Assembly (NCBI RefSeq): GCF_014701195.1
Contig: NZ_AP018712.1
Coordinates: forward strand, 1,630,501 to 1,694,500
Length of the DNA stretch: 64,000 nucleotides
Source of the DNA: Tepiditoga spiralis
GTDB taxonomy: Bacteria > Thermotogota > Thermotogae > Petrotogales > Petrotogaceae
Direction of reading: 5' to 3'
In this document: one piece after another, positions 54,289-62,861 of the stretch
How the letters are laid out: each line of letters begins with the position of its first letter
Numbering within the stretch: position 1 is the stretch's first letter
Notes under the pieces: generated by a model
Databases searched by the model: none
What the model was told of the DNA's origin: nothing
The model's input: only the letters and a program-made list of their open reading frames with translations
Position numbers and translations under genes: made by a program

Positions 54289-55637
54289 ATTTTTTACTTG
54301 TAAATCCTTGGATTTACGATTCTGCAGCTTATGATTTTTGGTTGAAACCTATAGGGTTATTGTATGTGGGTTCTGTTTTAAAAAAATTAGGACACAATGT
54401 TGAATTAATTGATATGCTCGATAGACATGATGAAGAACTCATAAAAATTAAAGAACCTAAAGACAAGAAATATGGAACAGGAAAGTTTTATAATGTTGAA
54501 ATTGAAAAGCCTGAAATATTAAAAAATATTCCAAGGAAATTTAAACGTTATGGACTTCCAGAAGATTTATTCATAAAAAAATTATTAAAACAAAAAGAAC
54601 GAGGAATAGATGGAATATTTGTATCTGTTACTTTAACATATTGGTATTATGGAGGATTAAAAACCATTGAAAAAATTAGAGGAATTTTTCCTAATACTCC
54701 AATATTTTTAGGAGGAATGTATTCTAATATATATCCTATACACGCAAAAAAGATATTTTCTAAATATAATGTTAAAGTGTGTAATGGAACAGGATTATCT
54801 CCAATAAGAAAAGCTTTAAGTACTTATAAAGAGAATGTTCCTGAGTTTAATTGGTTTGAAGAATTGATGCCTGCTTATGAATTGTATACTTCAAAACTTC
54901 CTTATGTAGTGATAACTTCATCTATTGGGTGTCCTTATAATTGTTCATATTGTGTTACTCCAAGAATGTGGAAGTATCAATATAAAAGTGTAGATAGTAT
55001 AGAAAAGATGATAAATAAGATTATTAATGAAAAAAATGTTAAAGATATTGTATTTTTTGATGATGCCTTTTTATTACATAAAGATTTAAAAAAATTATTA
55101 AAAATGCTCGCTAAGTATAATGTTAGATATCATCTTCCAAATGGAATACATGCACATAGAGTTAATAAAGAAATAGCTGAATTAATGGCAGCCGCTGATT
55201 TTAGAACAATAAAATTGGGTTATGAAACATCAGATCCGGATTTACAAAAAAAATCTGGTGGTAAAGTAACTAATCAAGATCTTATAAATGCTGTAAAGTA
55301 TTTAACTGATGCAGGAATATCAAATGAAGAAATAGGTGCTTATATAATTTCAAATTTACCTGGACAAAGTGTTAAATCTGTTAAAGATGCGGTTGATTTT
55401 TGTATAAATCTTAGAATAATTCCAACTGTTAATGAATTTACACCTATACCTCAAACACCCGATTATGATTCTCTTATTGAAAATGGGATAATACCAGATG
55501 AAGTTGATCCATTACTTTTTAATAATACACTAATACCTTATTGGTGGGAAAAGGGAATGAATATAAATGAAGTTTTTGATTTAAAACTTTATTTAAAAAA
55601 CAAAAAGAAGGTGTTATTTAATGGACAAAGAACTTGA
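54285..55637 (+). CDS. B12-binding-domain radical SAM protein
   Basis: 450 aa. The N-terminal ~160 residues resemble a cobalamin-binding Rossmann domain (LLVNPWIYDSAAYDFW, GLLYVGSVLKKLGHNVELIDML, GIFVSVTLTYWYYG). The radical SAM core has CPYNCSYC (CxxxCxxC, about 215-222) in SSIGCPYNCSYCVTPRMW and FFDDAFLLHK. This is class B of methyltransferases and related enzymes; the substrate is unknown. It overlaps coaX upstream and the small coiled-coil gene downstream (17 nt), so it is in an operon. Confidence 0.85.
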   Translation: MNFLLVNPWIYDSAAYDFWLKPIGLLYVGSVLKKLGHNVELIDMLDRHDEELIKIKEPKDKKYGTGKFYNVEIEKPEILKNIPRKFKRYGLPEDLFIKKLLKQKERGIDGIFVSVTLTYWYYGGLKTIEKIRGIFPNTPIFLGGMYSNIYPIHAKKIFSKYNVKVCNGTGLSPIRKALSTYKENVPEFNWFEELMPAYELYTSKLPYVVITSSIGCPYNCSYCVTPRMWKYQYKSVDSIEKMINKIINEKNVKDIVFFDDAFLLHKDLKKLLKMLAKYNVRYHLPNGIHAHRVNKEIAELMAAADFRTIKLGYETSDPDLQKKSGGKVTNQDLINAVKYLTDAGISNEEIGAYIISNLPGQSVKSVKDAVDFCINLRIIPTVNEFTPIPQTPDYDSLIENGIIPDEVDPLLFNNTLIPYWWEKGMNINEVFDLKLYLKNKKKVLFNGQRT

Positions 55638-55962
55638 TAATATTATTAATGAATTAGAAAAAATAGAAATAAAGTTAGATTTGTTTTATAAAAAAGGAGA
55701 TTTTGTTTCGTATAATAATGCTTTAGATTTTAGATTTAAATTATTGAAAAAACTTCAAATTTATAATGAAGAAAAAAGAGTAAAAGAAATAATTCAAAAG
55801 ATTATAAAAAAAGATGAAATAAGAAAAGATGGAATAAAAGAAAAAATGAATAATATAAAAAAACAACAAGTAAACTTACAAACTGGAAAAAGAGCAATAA
55901 AAAATGGTTATTATAATATTCAAGAAGGTTTAAGAAGAAAAAAAATAGATAAGAGCGGGTGA
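55621..55962 (+). CDS. Small coiled-coil protein, unknown (FlgN/FliT-like in appearance)
   Basis: 113 aa, nearly all helix and highly charged: LDNIINELEKIEIKLDLFYKKG at the start, a Lys-rich middle, and LQTGKRAIKNGYYNIQEGLRRKKIDKSG at the end. The C-terminal pattern resembles flagellar chaperones FlgN/FliT, but I cannot establish homology. The ATG at 55621 overlaps the radical SAM gene by 17 nt, and the debranching-enzyme gene starts 4 nt after its stop. Confidence 0.55.
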   Translation: MDKELDNIINELEKIEIKLDLFYKKGDFVSYNNALDFRFKLLKKLQIYNEEKRVKEIIQKIIKKDEIRKDGIKEKMNNIKKQQVNLQTGKRAIKNGYYNIQEGLRRKKIDKSG

Positions 55963-55966
55963 TGAA

Positions 55967-57886
55967 ATGGCCGAATTAAAAAACTTATCAGAAATTGAAT
56001 ATTTGGTTTCAAATGGCTTGGGTGGGACTTCATCTTCAAGTGCAATACAATTAAATTCAAGAAGACATCATTCAATTCTTTCAATTTCATTAAATCCTCC
56101 AGTAGATAGAAGAATATTAGTTTCAAGAATATCAGAAAAAGTATACTGTGATGAAAAAACTTATTTATTGAGTACATTAAAAACAGCTAATGGATTTATT
56201 GAGAAAGGGTATGAAAATATTGTATCTTATAATTTTTATGGATATCCTTCATGGAAGTTTAAGGTTGGAAAAAATTTATTAAAAAAAGAGCTTTTAATGT
56301 TGAAAAATAGAAATATAGTTTTAATTGTTTATGAAAATGTTTTTGGTGAAGATTTAGATATAGAAATTATACCTTATTTTAATGATAGAGATATTCATTC
56401 TAATACTCTTCCGGGACAACTTACTTTAAATAAAACAGTTATGAAAAGTAATTATTTAGAGTTGAAAACAAATTTTTTAAATACGATATTTTTAAAAACA
56501 AATGGGACTTTAAAAAATTTTGAACATACATTACACAATGTTTTTTATGATGTTGAAAACAAAAGAGGACTTTTTGCTTATGAAGAAATATATTCAAATG
56601 TTAAAATAAATGCTCATATGAAAAAAGGAGATAAGGTTTATATAGTATTTAGTGGAAATGAAAGTATAGAAAATATAAATATTGAATCAGAAATAAAAAA
56701 AGAAAAGGAAAGGTTAAATTCATTTAAAATAAATAAAGTTAAAACTATAAATAAACTTCAAATTGCAAGTGATACATTTTTATCTAAAAGAAAAAGTACA
56801 GAAAAATTAACGATACTTGCAGGCTATCCATGGTTTACTGATTGGGGAAGAGATACAATGATAGCTATAGAAGGTCTTTTAATAGAAAATAAAAAGTTTA
56901 ATGAAGCTAAAGAAGTTTTTGAAACATTTTTAATGAATTTAAAAAATGGATTAATTCCAAATGTATTTGATGATTATAGTGGGAAACCAGGTGGTTATAA
57001 TACAGTTGATGGAACTTTATGGATGTTTTATGCTTTGTATAAATATTATGAAGCTACAAATGATTTAGAATTTATAAAAAAACATTATGATAAATTAATT
57101 GAGATAATAAAGTATCATGTTAATGGAACAGATTATAATATACATATGACTGAAGATGGATTAATTTATGCAGGAAATAAGGAAACACAATTAACTTGGA
57201 TGGATGTTAGAGTAGAAAATTGGACAGTTACACCAAGATATGGAAAAACAGTTGAAATAAATGCACTTTGGTATAATACATTAAAAATTATGGAATTTTT
57301 TTCAAGTTTAATTAAAGTAGATTTTGAATATGACTTATTATCAGAAAAAGTAAAAAAAACATTTAACGATACATTTTGGAATGTTGAAAAAAAATGTTTA
57401 TATGATTGTGTGAATGAATTTGAAAAAGATAGTTCAATAAGACCAAATCAAATTTTTGCTGTTAGTTTACCATTTTCAATTTTAGAAAAAAAGAAAGAAA
57501 AATCAATAGTAAATAAGGTTTTTGAAGAATTATATACACCATATGGTTTAAGAACATTGAGTCCAAATGATCCAAGATATATAGGTATTTATACTGGAGA
57601 TAGATGGACAAGGGATGGATCTTATCATCAAGGAAATGTTTGGCCATGGCTATTAGGACATTTTTATGAAGCATTTTTAAAAATAAATAATTACGATTTA
57701 GAATCTAAAACAATAGTAAAAGAATTACTTTATCCAGTTTCAATAAGAATTAACGATGAATGGGGAGGTACAATTCCAGAAATTTTAGAAGGAAATTGGC
57801 CACATGAAAAACGTGGATGTTTTTCACAAGCTTGGTCTGTATCAGAAATTTTGAGAATTATGAAAAAAATAGATTTTACTGAATAA
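55967..57886 (+). CDS. Glycogen debranching enzyme, amylo-alpha-1,6-glucosidase type (GDE)
   Basis: 639 aa. The N-terminal domain begins EIEYLVSNGLGGTSSSS and RRHHSILSISLNPPVDR, typical of archaeal/bacterial GDE. The (alpha/alpha)6 catalytic domain has GYPWFTDWGRDTMIAIEGLL, TVDGTLWMFYALYKYYE, WMDVRVENWTVTPRYGKTVEINALWYN and YHQGNVWPWLLGHF. It removes alpha-1,6 branches from glycogen or limit dextrin. Start ATG at 55967 has GGGTGATG upstream. It fits with the sugar ABC ATPase and two PFKs as part of carbohydrate metabolism. Confidence 0.92.
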   Translation: MAELKNLSEIEYLVSNGLGGTSSSSAIQLNSRRHHSILSISLNPPVDRRILVSRISEKVYCDEKTYLLSTLKTANGFIEKGYENIVSYNFYGYPSWKFKVGKNLLKKELLMLKNRNIVLIVYENVFGEDLDIEIIPYFNDRDIHSNTLPGQLTLNKTVMKSNYLELKTNFLNTIFLKTNGTLKNFEHTLHNVFYDVENKRGLFAYEEIYSNVKINAHMKKGDKVYIVFSGNESIENINIESEIKKEKERLNSFKINKVKTINKLQIASDTFLSKRKSTEKLTILAGYPWFTDWGRDTMIAIEGLLIENKKFNEAKEVFETFLMNLKNGLIPNVFDDYSGKPGGYNTVDGTLWMFYALYKYYEATNDLEFIKKHYDKLIEIIKYHVNGTDYNIHMTEDGLIYAGNKETQLTWMDVRVENWTVTPRYGKTVEINALWYNTLKIMEFFSSLIKVDFEYDLLSEKVKKTFNDTFWNVEKKCLYDCVNEFEKDSSIRPNQIFAVSLPFSILEKKKEKSIVNKVFEELYTPYGLRTLSPNDPRYIGIYTGDRWTRDGSYHQGNVWPWLLGHFYEAFLKINNYDLESKTIVKELLYPVSIRINDEWGGTIPEILEGNWPHEKRGCFSQAWSVSEILRIMKKIDFTE

Positions 57887-57896
57887 AAAATTTAAC

Positions 57897-57925
57897 TTGA
57901 CAAATAACAAAAAAATGACTATAAT
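57897..57925 (+). promoter_or_regulatory. Perfect consensus promoter of the Phd-type gene
   Basis: TTGACA (57897-57902), exactly 17 bp, TATAAT (57920-57925) with TGAC just upstream. Predicted start near 57932, leaving a leader of about 15 nt with AAGGAG. Confidence 0.88.
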
Positions 57926-57934
57926 TATAGTCAT
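57915..57934. promoter_or_regulatory. 20-bp perfect palindrome over the -10: probable autorepression operator
   Basis: ATGACTATAATTATAGTCAT is its own reverse complement. It covers the -10 hexamer and start site of the strongest promoter in the window, directly ahead of a Phd/YefM-family DNA-binding protein, the usual position for antitoxin autoregulation. Confidence 0.75.
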
Positions 57935-57946
57935 AAGGAGATAAAA

Positions 57947-58204
57947 ATGAATTTGAATAGACTGAAATTTTTTAGCGTTGCAGAAGCAAAAGCAAAATTT
58001 TCAAGAGTAATTGAAGAATCAAAAAAAGATAATATTATAATAACTAAAAATGGGAAACCGGAAGTAATTATGATGGACTATAAAAAATTTGTAAAAATGA
58101 TTGAATTTTTAGATGAAGTAAAAGATTTAACCATGCTTGAAATTGAAGATGTTGAAAAATATAAGGAAATAAAGGAATTTTTTGAAACATTTGATAATTT
58201 ATAA
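57947..58204 (+). CDS. Phd/YefM-family antitoxin-like DNA-binding protein (no toxin partner)
   Basis: 85 aa. The N-terminal Phd/YefM domain is clear: FFSVAEAKAKFSRVIEESKKDNIIITKNGKPEVIMMDYKKF. The C-terminus is acidic and helical (VEKYKEIKEFFETFDNL), the part that normally wraps a toxin. No RelE-, ParE-, YoeB- or Doc-like gene lies up- or downstream; instead a sugar ABC ATPase begins 14 nt later. It probably binds the palindrome in its own promoter and so also tunes the ATPase gene. Either the toxin is lost or this is a dedicated repressor. Confidence 0.85.
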   Translation: MNLNRLKFFSVAEAKAKFSRVIEESKKDNIIITKNGKPEVIMMDYKKFVKMIEFLDEVKDLTMLEIEDVEKYKEIKEFFETFDNL

Positions 58205-58217
58205 CGGGGGTGTAACT

Positions 58218-59318
58218 ATGGCAGACGTTCTTTTAAAAGATGTAAATAAAATTTATCCAAATGGATTTCATGCAGTTAAAGATGCAAATTTTGAGATAAA
58301 AGACAAGGAATTTGTCGTTTTATTAGGACCATCTGGATGTGGAAAAACAACAACATTAAGAATGATTGCAGGACTAGAAGATATTTCAGGTGGAACTGTT
58401 AAAATAGCTGAAAAAGTTGTAAATGACATAGAACCAAAAGATAGAGATATAGCAATGGTTTTTCAAAATTATGCACTTTATCCACATATGACAATTTATG
58501 ATAATATGGCTTTTGGACTAAAATTAAGAAAAACACCAAAGGAAGAAATTGACAAAAGAGTTAAAAATGCAGCTAAAATATTAGATATAGAACATCTTTT
58601 AGATAGAAAACCTAAACAACTTTCTGGTGGTCAAAGACAAAGAGTTGCTGTTGGTAGAGCAATTGTTAGAGATCCTAAAGTTTTCTTATTTGATGAACCT
58701 TTATCAAACTTAGATGCAAAGTTAAGAGTTCAAATGAGAAGTGAATTAAAAAAATTACATTTAAGATTAAATGCTACAATTGTTTATGTTACACATGATC
58801 AAGTTGAAGCTATGACAATGGCAGATAAAATTGTTATAATGAAAGATGGACATATACAACAAATAGGAAATCCATTTGATGTATATCATCATCCAAACAA
58901 TGTTTTTGTTGCTGGATTTATAGGAACACCTGCAATGAACTTTTTGAATATGAAAGTAACTGAAAAAGATGGAAAAATAATTTTAACAGAAGACAAAATT
59001 GTTTTTGAAGTTCCAGATGAATATAAAGAAAATTTAAAAGAATACATTGGAAAAGAAGTTATTTTTGGTATAAGACCTGAAGATATTTATGATCAAAAAT
59101 ATTACAATGGAAATCATACAAATGAAGTTGAAGCAACTATAGAAGTTGCAGAACCTCTTGGTGCTGAAACTTTATTACATATAGTTATATCTGGTCAATC
59201 AATTACTGCTAAAGTAGATCCAAAAACAGTTGTAAAATCTGGAGAAAAATTAACTTTTGTTTTTGACTTGGATAAGATGCATGCTTTTGATAAAGAAACA
59301 CAACAAGCAATATTTTAA
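58218..59318 (+). CDS. Carbohydrate ABC transporter ATP-binding protein (MsmX/UgpC/MalK family)
   Basis: 366 aa from the ATG at 58218, preceded by GGGGGTG; an earlier frame start at 58182 lies inside the Phd gene. Walker A is GPSGCGKTT, the signature LSGGQRQRVAVGRA, Walker B VFLFDEPLSNLDAKL and the switch His in VYVTHDQVEA. The C-terminal regulatory TOBE/OB domain (about 235-366) includes GIRPEDIYD. Stand-alone MsmX-like ATPases energise several sugar importers, which fits the absence of permease or binding-protein genes nearby. Confidence 0.92.
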   Translation: MADVLLKDVNKIYPNGFHAVKDANFEIKDKEFVVLLGPSGCGKTTTLRMIAGLEDISGGTVKIAEKVVNDIEPKDRDIAMVFQNYALYPHMTIYDNMAFGLKLRKTPKEEIDKRVKNAAKILDIEHLLDRKPKQLSGGQRQRVAVGRAIVRDPKVFLFDEPLSNLDAKLRVQMRSELKKLHLRLNATIVYVTHDQVEAMTMADKIVIMKDGHIQQIGNPFDVYHHPNNVFVAGFIGTPAMNFLNMKVTEKDGKIILTEDKIVFEVPDEYKENLKEYIGKEVIFGIRPEDIYDQKYYNGNHTNEVEATIEVAEPLGAETLLHIVISGQSITAKVDPKTVVKSGEKLTFVFDLDKMHAFDKETQQAIF

Positions 59319-59323
59319 ATAAT

Positions 59324-59360
59324 AAAAAAAGGAGTGATTTTAAAATCACTCCTTTTTTTT
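59324..59360 (+). terminator. Terminator after the sugar ATPase gene
   Basis: AAAAAAAGGAGTGATTTT followed directly by its complement AAAATCACTCCTTTTTTT, then T. 18-bp arms with only the central bases unpaired. Confidence 0.88.
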
Positions 59361-59417
59361 ACTTTAATTTAAATAAATATTATTATATTTTATTTAATAA
59401 TTATGATAAAAATCATT

Positions 59418-59445
59418 ATTGCTTATTTTAACATATAAAAGCAAT
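59418..59445. other. Inverted repeat upstream of cas6
   Basis: ATTGCTT (59418-59424) and AAGCAAT (59439-59445), with additional T/A pairs inside after one bulged A. It lies 20 bp upstream of the cas6 -10, where an activator or repressor could bind. Confidence 0.35.
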
Positions 59446-59464
59446 ATTAATTTAATATTTTTTC

Positions 59465-59473
59465 TGTTATAAT
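59465..59473 (+). promoter_or_regulatory. Extended -10 promoter of cas6
   Basis: TGTTATAAT (59465-59473) is a perfect extended -10, 46 nt before the ATG. No good -35, so control by an activator is possible. The leader carries AAGGAGG. Confidence 0.55.
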
Positions 59474-59518
59474 TTTATATAAATATATTTATTATTTTAA
59501 AATTAAGGAGGTTTTTTT

Positions 59519-60274
59519 ATGATAATTAAAATAACTTTTAAGCCAAAAGATAATGCTACTGTTGATTTACCTGTTCATTATAATAGACCATTACAAGGTA
59601 TGTTTTACTCATTAATGGATTTTATGGAAGAAAAAACCCCAAGATTATTTACTTTTTCTAGGATTTATCCAGAAGATAATTTTAAAGTAGAAAATAAAAG
59701 ATTAAAATTTAATGGCAACTTTGTGGTTTATTTTACTTCTCCTATTGAAAAAATAAATAATTCTATCATAAATATTTTAAGTAAAAAGAATATATTTAGA
59801 GTAGAAAAAAATTATTTTGAACTTGTGAATTTTAAAATTATTGAAAAAAATATTTCTAACAATCTTTTAATAAAAACATTATCTCCAATAACAACTTATA
59901 TTTCTGTTAATTTACCTAGTGGTAATAGATACACTCATTATTTTACACCTTATTCTACAGATTTCAAGGTTTTAATAGAAGAAAATTTAAAAAGAAAAGC
60001 TGAATTAGTAGGAATAGATACAAAAAATATGGAATTTAATATAGAACCTTATGGAATAACTGAAAAAAATGAAAAAATACTTTTTTATAAAGGTGTTATA
60101 GTAAAAGGATGGACTGGGTATTATAAAATAAGTGGCTCAAAAACATTAGTGGATTTTGCATTAAACTCTGGAATAGGAGCTAAAAATTCTCAAGGTTTTG
60201 GAATGATTGTTCCAATAGATGAATTTGAAGATGTAACTATCGAAGATGAAGATGAATTTATAATAATAAAATAA
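59519..60274 (+). CDS. cas6: Orphan Cas6-family CRISPR RNA endoribonuclease
   Basis: 251 aa. It opens IIKITFKPKDNATVDLPVHYNRPLQG and ends with the Cas6 glycine-rich loop GIGAKNSQGFGMI (about 218-230). Two ferredoxin-like halves fit the length. Where active Cas6 proteins often have a His (fLH...pFtfS), this one reads DFMEEKTPRLFTFSRIYPED; only His21 (LPVHYN) and a His in RYTHYFT remain. It may thus bind without cutting, or use another residue. No other cas gene or repeat array occurs in the window. AAGGAGG precedes the ATG. Confidence 0.88.
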   Translation: MIIKITFKPKDNATVDLPVHYNRPLQGMFYSLMDFMEEKTPRLFTFSRIYPEDNFKVENKRLKFNGNFVVYFTSPIEKINNSIINILSKKNIFRVEKNYFELVNFKIIEKNISNNLLIKTLSPITTYISVNLPSGNRYTHYFTPYSTDFKVLIEENLKRKAELVGIDTKNMEFNIEPYGITEKNEKILFYKGVIVKGWTGYYKISGSKTLVDFALNSGIGAKNSQGFGMIVPIDEFEDVTIEDEDEFIIIK

Positions 60275-60300
60275 AGCATGACAATGTCATGCTTTATTTT
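60270..60300 (+). terminator. Terminator after cas6
   Basis: AATAAAGCATGA / TCATGCTTTATT perfect 12-bp stem with a 5-nt loop (CAATG), then T's. Confidence 0.85.
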
Positions 60301-60400
60301 ATTATTATTGTGAATTATTATAGTAAAAATAAATAATCAAATATAATTGATGAATAAATATCAATTTTACCTATAATTATAATATACTTTAAAAAATTTC

Positions 60401-60412
60401 TATGATATCATA
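60401..60412. promoter_or_regulatory. 12-bp palindrome upstream of the PPi-PFK gene
   Basis: TATGATATCATA is its own reverse complement and overlaps CATAAT (60409-60414), the best -10 for the gene. A possible operator. Confidence 0.35.
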
Positions 60413-60446
60413 ATTCTATGAAACAAAATATAAAAGGGGGCTAAAA

Positions 60447-61646
60447 ATGAAAAATGCTATATATGCACAATCAGGAGGAGTAACAAGTGTTATAAATGCT
60501 TCTGCTTATGGAGTAATTAAAAAATCTTTAGACTCAAATTTAATAAATAAAGTCTTTGTTGGAATTAATGGAATAAACGGTGTTTTAAATAAAGAATTTA
60601 TTGTTATTGACTCTGCAGATAAAGAAATAAATAATTTAAAGTATACTCCTTCGGCTGCATTTGGTTCTTGTAGAAAAAAATTAACTGACGAAGAAACTAT
60701 AAAAAAAGTTTTTAAAATATTTGAAGAAAATAATATTGGATATTTTTTTTATAATGGTGGAAATGATTCTATGGATACTGCAAATAAAATAAATGATTAT
60801 GCCATAAAAACAGGGTATGATTTAAAAGTAATTGGAATTCCTAAAACTATAGATAATGATTTAATAGAAACGGATCATACACCAGGTTTTGGATCTGCTG
60901 CAAAATATTTAGCTATTTCTATGCTTGAAGGAAGTTTAGATGTTAAAAGTATGTGTGCAGATTCAACAAAAGTATTTGTCATGGAAACAATGGGTAGACA
61001 TGCGGGGTGGTTAGCAGCATCAACAGCACTTGCTAATTTAAATAATAATTTTGGACCTCATATAATATTATTACCCGAAGTTCCATTTGACGAAAATAAA
61101 ATTTTAAATAAAATTGAAAATATTATAAATAAGCATGGATATTGTTCCATAACAGTCTCTGAAGGAATTCAAGATAAAAACGGAAAATTTTTGTCTGATA
61201 AGGGGTTTACAGATGCTTTTGGAAATAAACAACTTGGAAATGCTGGGGTTTTAATTTCAGATATTATACACAATAATATGAAATTAAAAGTACATACAGC
61301 AATTCCAGATTATCTTCAAAGAAGTGGTAGACATATATCGAGTCTATCTGATGTTAAAGAAGCAATTAATTGTGGTATGATGGCAGTAAAATATGCACTT
61401 GATGGTGAAAGTGGTTATATGGTTACAATAAATAGAGTTTCAAATATACCGTATTATGTTGAATATGGAAAAGTAAAGCTTTCGAAAATTGCTAATGGAA
61501 CAAAGTATATGCCTAAAGATTTTATTTCAGAAGATGGATTATATATAACAGATAAGTTTATTAGATATGCTAAACCTTTAATTGAAGGAGAATATTATCC
61601 TATTTATGAAAATGGTATACCAATTTATTCAAAATTCAATATTTAA
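60447..61646 (+). CDS. pfp: Pyrophosphate-type 6-phosphofructokinase
   Basis: 399 aa. It has the PfkA-superfamily motifs AQSGGVTSVINAS and METMGRHAGWLAA. The nucleotide loop GGNDS (about 102) and catalytic loop PKTIDNDL (about 131, Lys replacing the Gly/Ala of ATP-PFK) mark PPi dependence. It performs reversible phosphorylation of fructose-6-phosphate with PPi. The genome thus has both ATP- and PPi-PFK, as does Thermotoga maritima. AGGGGGC precedes the ATG. Single-gene unit with terminator. Confidence 0.92.
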   Translation: MKNAIYAQSGGVTSVINASAYGVIKKSLDSNLINKVFVGINGINGVLNKEFIVIDSADKEINNLKYTPSAAFGSCRKKLTDEETIKKVFKIFEENNIGYFFYNGGNDSMDTANKINDYAIKTGYDLKVIGIPKTIDNDLIETDHTPGFGSAAKYLAISMLEGSLDVKSMCADSTKVFVMETMGRHAGWLAASTALANLNNNFGPHIILLPEVPFDENKILNKIENIINKHGYCSITVSEGIQDKNGKFLSDKGFTDAFGNKQLGNAGVLISDIIHNNMKLKVHTAIPDYLQRSGRHISSLSDVKEAINCGMMAVKYALDGESGYMVTINRVSNIPYYVEYGKVKLSKIANGTKYMPKDFISEDGLYITDKFIRYAKPLIEGEYYPIYENGIPIYSKFNI

Positions 61647-61668
61647 AAGCCGCTTAAAGCGGCTTTTA
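61645..61668. terminator. Bidirectional terminator between the PFK gene and dacB
   Basis: AAAAGCCGC / GCGGCTTTT 9-bp perfect stem with a TTAAA loop between convergent genes. Confidence 0.85.
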
Positions 61669-62856
61669 ATATATTTTATATATAGTTGTTAAAATTTTAT
61701 TCTCAAATTCTTTTGCTTTTGAATAATGAAATGGAAAGTTATTTTCTATTAAAGTAAATATATATCTATTTCCAGAAGATGCTTGAAGTATTCCTGAAAT
61801 AGCTGAATCAGAATAAAGAGTTCCTGTTTTCCCCCACACTGTAAAGTTAAATCTGTTTTTCAAAGTGCTATCTTCATATGGAGTTGCTAATATATCATAA
61901 AATAAACTATTATACTTGTTTAAAATATACTGTATCAAATCATTTATTAATGATGGACTAAGTAAGTTATACATAGATAAACCACATCCATCTTTCAATA
62001 TAAAATTTGATGTTTTAAATGTTTTTTCAATTAAATTTTTTTCATATTCAATAGAATCATCAATTTTTCCAGTTCCATTTATAGTTCCTAAATTTCTAAA
62101 AAGTTGTTCGGCAATTTGATTATCACTTTTTTCAAGCATTTGTTTTAATATTTTATTTAATGTTGGAGAATAGTGAATATATACAGGCTTTAGTTGATTT
62201 GGTACTATATCATATTTTACTTCACCATAAAAATTAATTCCTATTTCTTGTAAATAAGAAGTAGTTAAATATGTAATATAATCTTTTAATTGGAAGTCTG
62301 TTTTATATTTAAATGCTTCATGATTTTCTTGCCATATGTTTAATGCTGCAATTTGTGGTTGAGGGTCATCCCACATCCATCCTTTCCCAAATCCGTTTTC
62401 TTTATAATAAGAGTAATCAAATATTATATTTCCATAAATTTTTTTTATACTATTATTTGATATGGCAGCATTTAATAAATATTTGTATTTTAAAGGAGTT
62501 AAAACTGGATTTCCAAATCCCTTTATGTAAATATTACCTCTGTAGTATGATGTTGGTTTTTCATCAAAGTATACTTTAGTTTTGAATGTATAATATTTAT
62601 TATAAGATTCAAGAGCACTAAAACAAGTAAATAATTTGGTTATAGAAGCTGGAATAAATAATTTATTGGAATTATAATTTATTATTTTTTCCCCATCTAA
62701 GCTTCTCATTTCAAAACCAACAAATCCATTAAAAGTTTTTAGTAAATTCACTATTTTATCAGAATTTATATTAGTCAGATTTTGAGTTTTAATTTGTTTT
62801 GAAAAGAATAAATTAATTGTTAAAATAATTATAATGATTAGTATAATTTTCTTCAT
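61666..62856 (-). CDS. dacB: D-alanyl-D-alanine carboxypeptidase/endopeptidase, PBP4 type
   Basis: 396 aa from the ATG at 62856, which has GGATGAT upstream; an in-frame ATG at 62865 overlaps the previous stop as ATGA and is also possible. The N-terminus is a signal peptide (KKIILIIIIILTINLFFS). Active-site motifs of the S13 family are SxxK in PASITKLFTCF, SxN in KSDNQIAEQLF and KTG in WGKTGTLYSDS. It trims peptidoglycan peptides in the periplasm. It is downstream of the THUMP methyltransferase. Confidence 0.93.
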   Translation of the reverse strand: MKKIILIIIIILTINLFFSKQIKTQNLTNINSDKIVNLLKTFNGFVGFEMRSLDGEKIINYNSNKLFIPASITKLFTCFSALESYNKYYTFKTKVYFDEKPTSYYRGNIYIKGFGNPVLTPLKYKYLLNAAISNNSIKKIYGNIIFDYSYYKENGFGKGWMWDDPQPQIAALNIWQENHEAFKYKTDFQLKDYITYLTTSYLQEIGINFYGEVKYDIVPNQLKPVYIHYSPTLNKILKQMLEKSDNQIAEQLFRNLGTINGTGKIDDSIEYEKNLIEKTFKTSNFILKDGCGLSMYNLLSPSLINDLIQYILNKYNSLFYDILATPYEDSTLKNRFNFTVWGKTGTLYSDSAISGILQASSGNRYIFTLIENNFPFHYSKAKEFENKILTTIYKIY

Positions 62857-62861
62857 ATTTA

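Noticed and set aside
54298-54319. Short hairpin just after the start of the B12-radical SAM gene
   Set aside because: Only 7-9 bp with codons fixed by the residues LVNPWIYD; chance is adequate.
57947-58217. Complete toxin-antitoxin module at the Phd-type gene
   Set aside because: No frame of toxin size or similarity lies up- or downstream; the neighbours are the debranching enzyme and a sugar ATPase.
59361-59518. Possible CRISPR repeat or leader next to cas6
   Set aside because: Only one short inverted repeat and AT-rich promoter sequence are present; no regularly spaced direct repeats occur here or elsewhere in the window.
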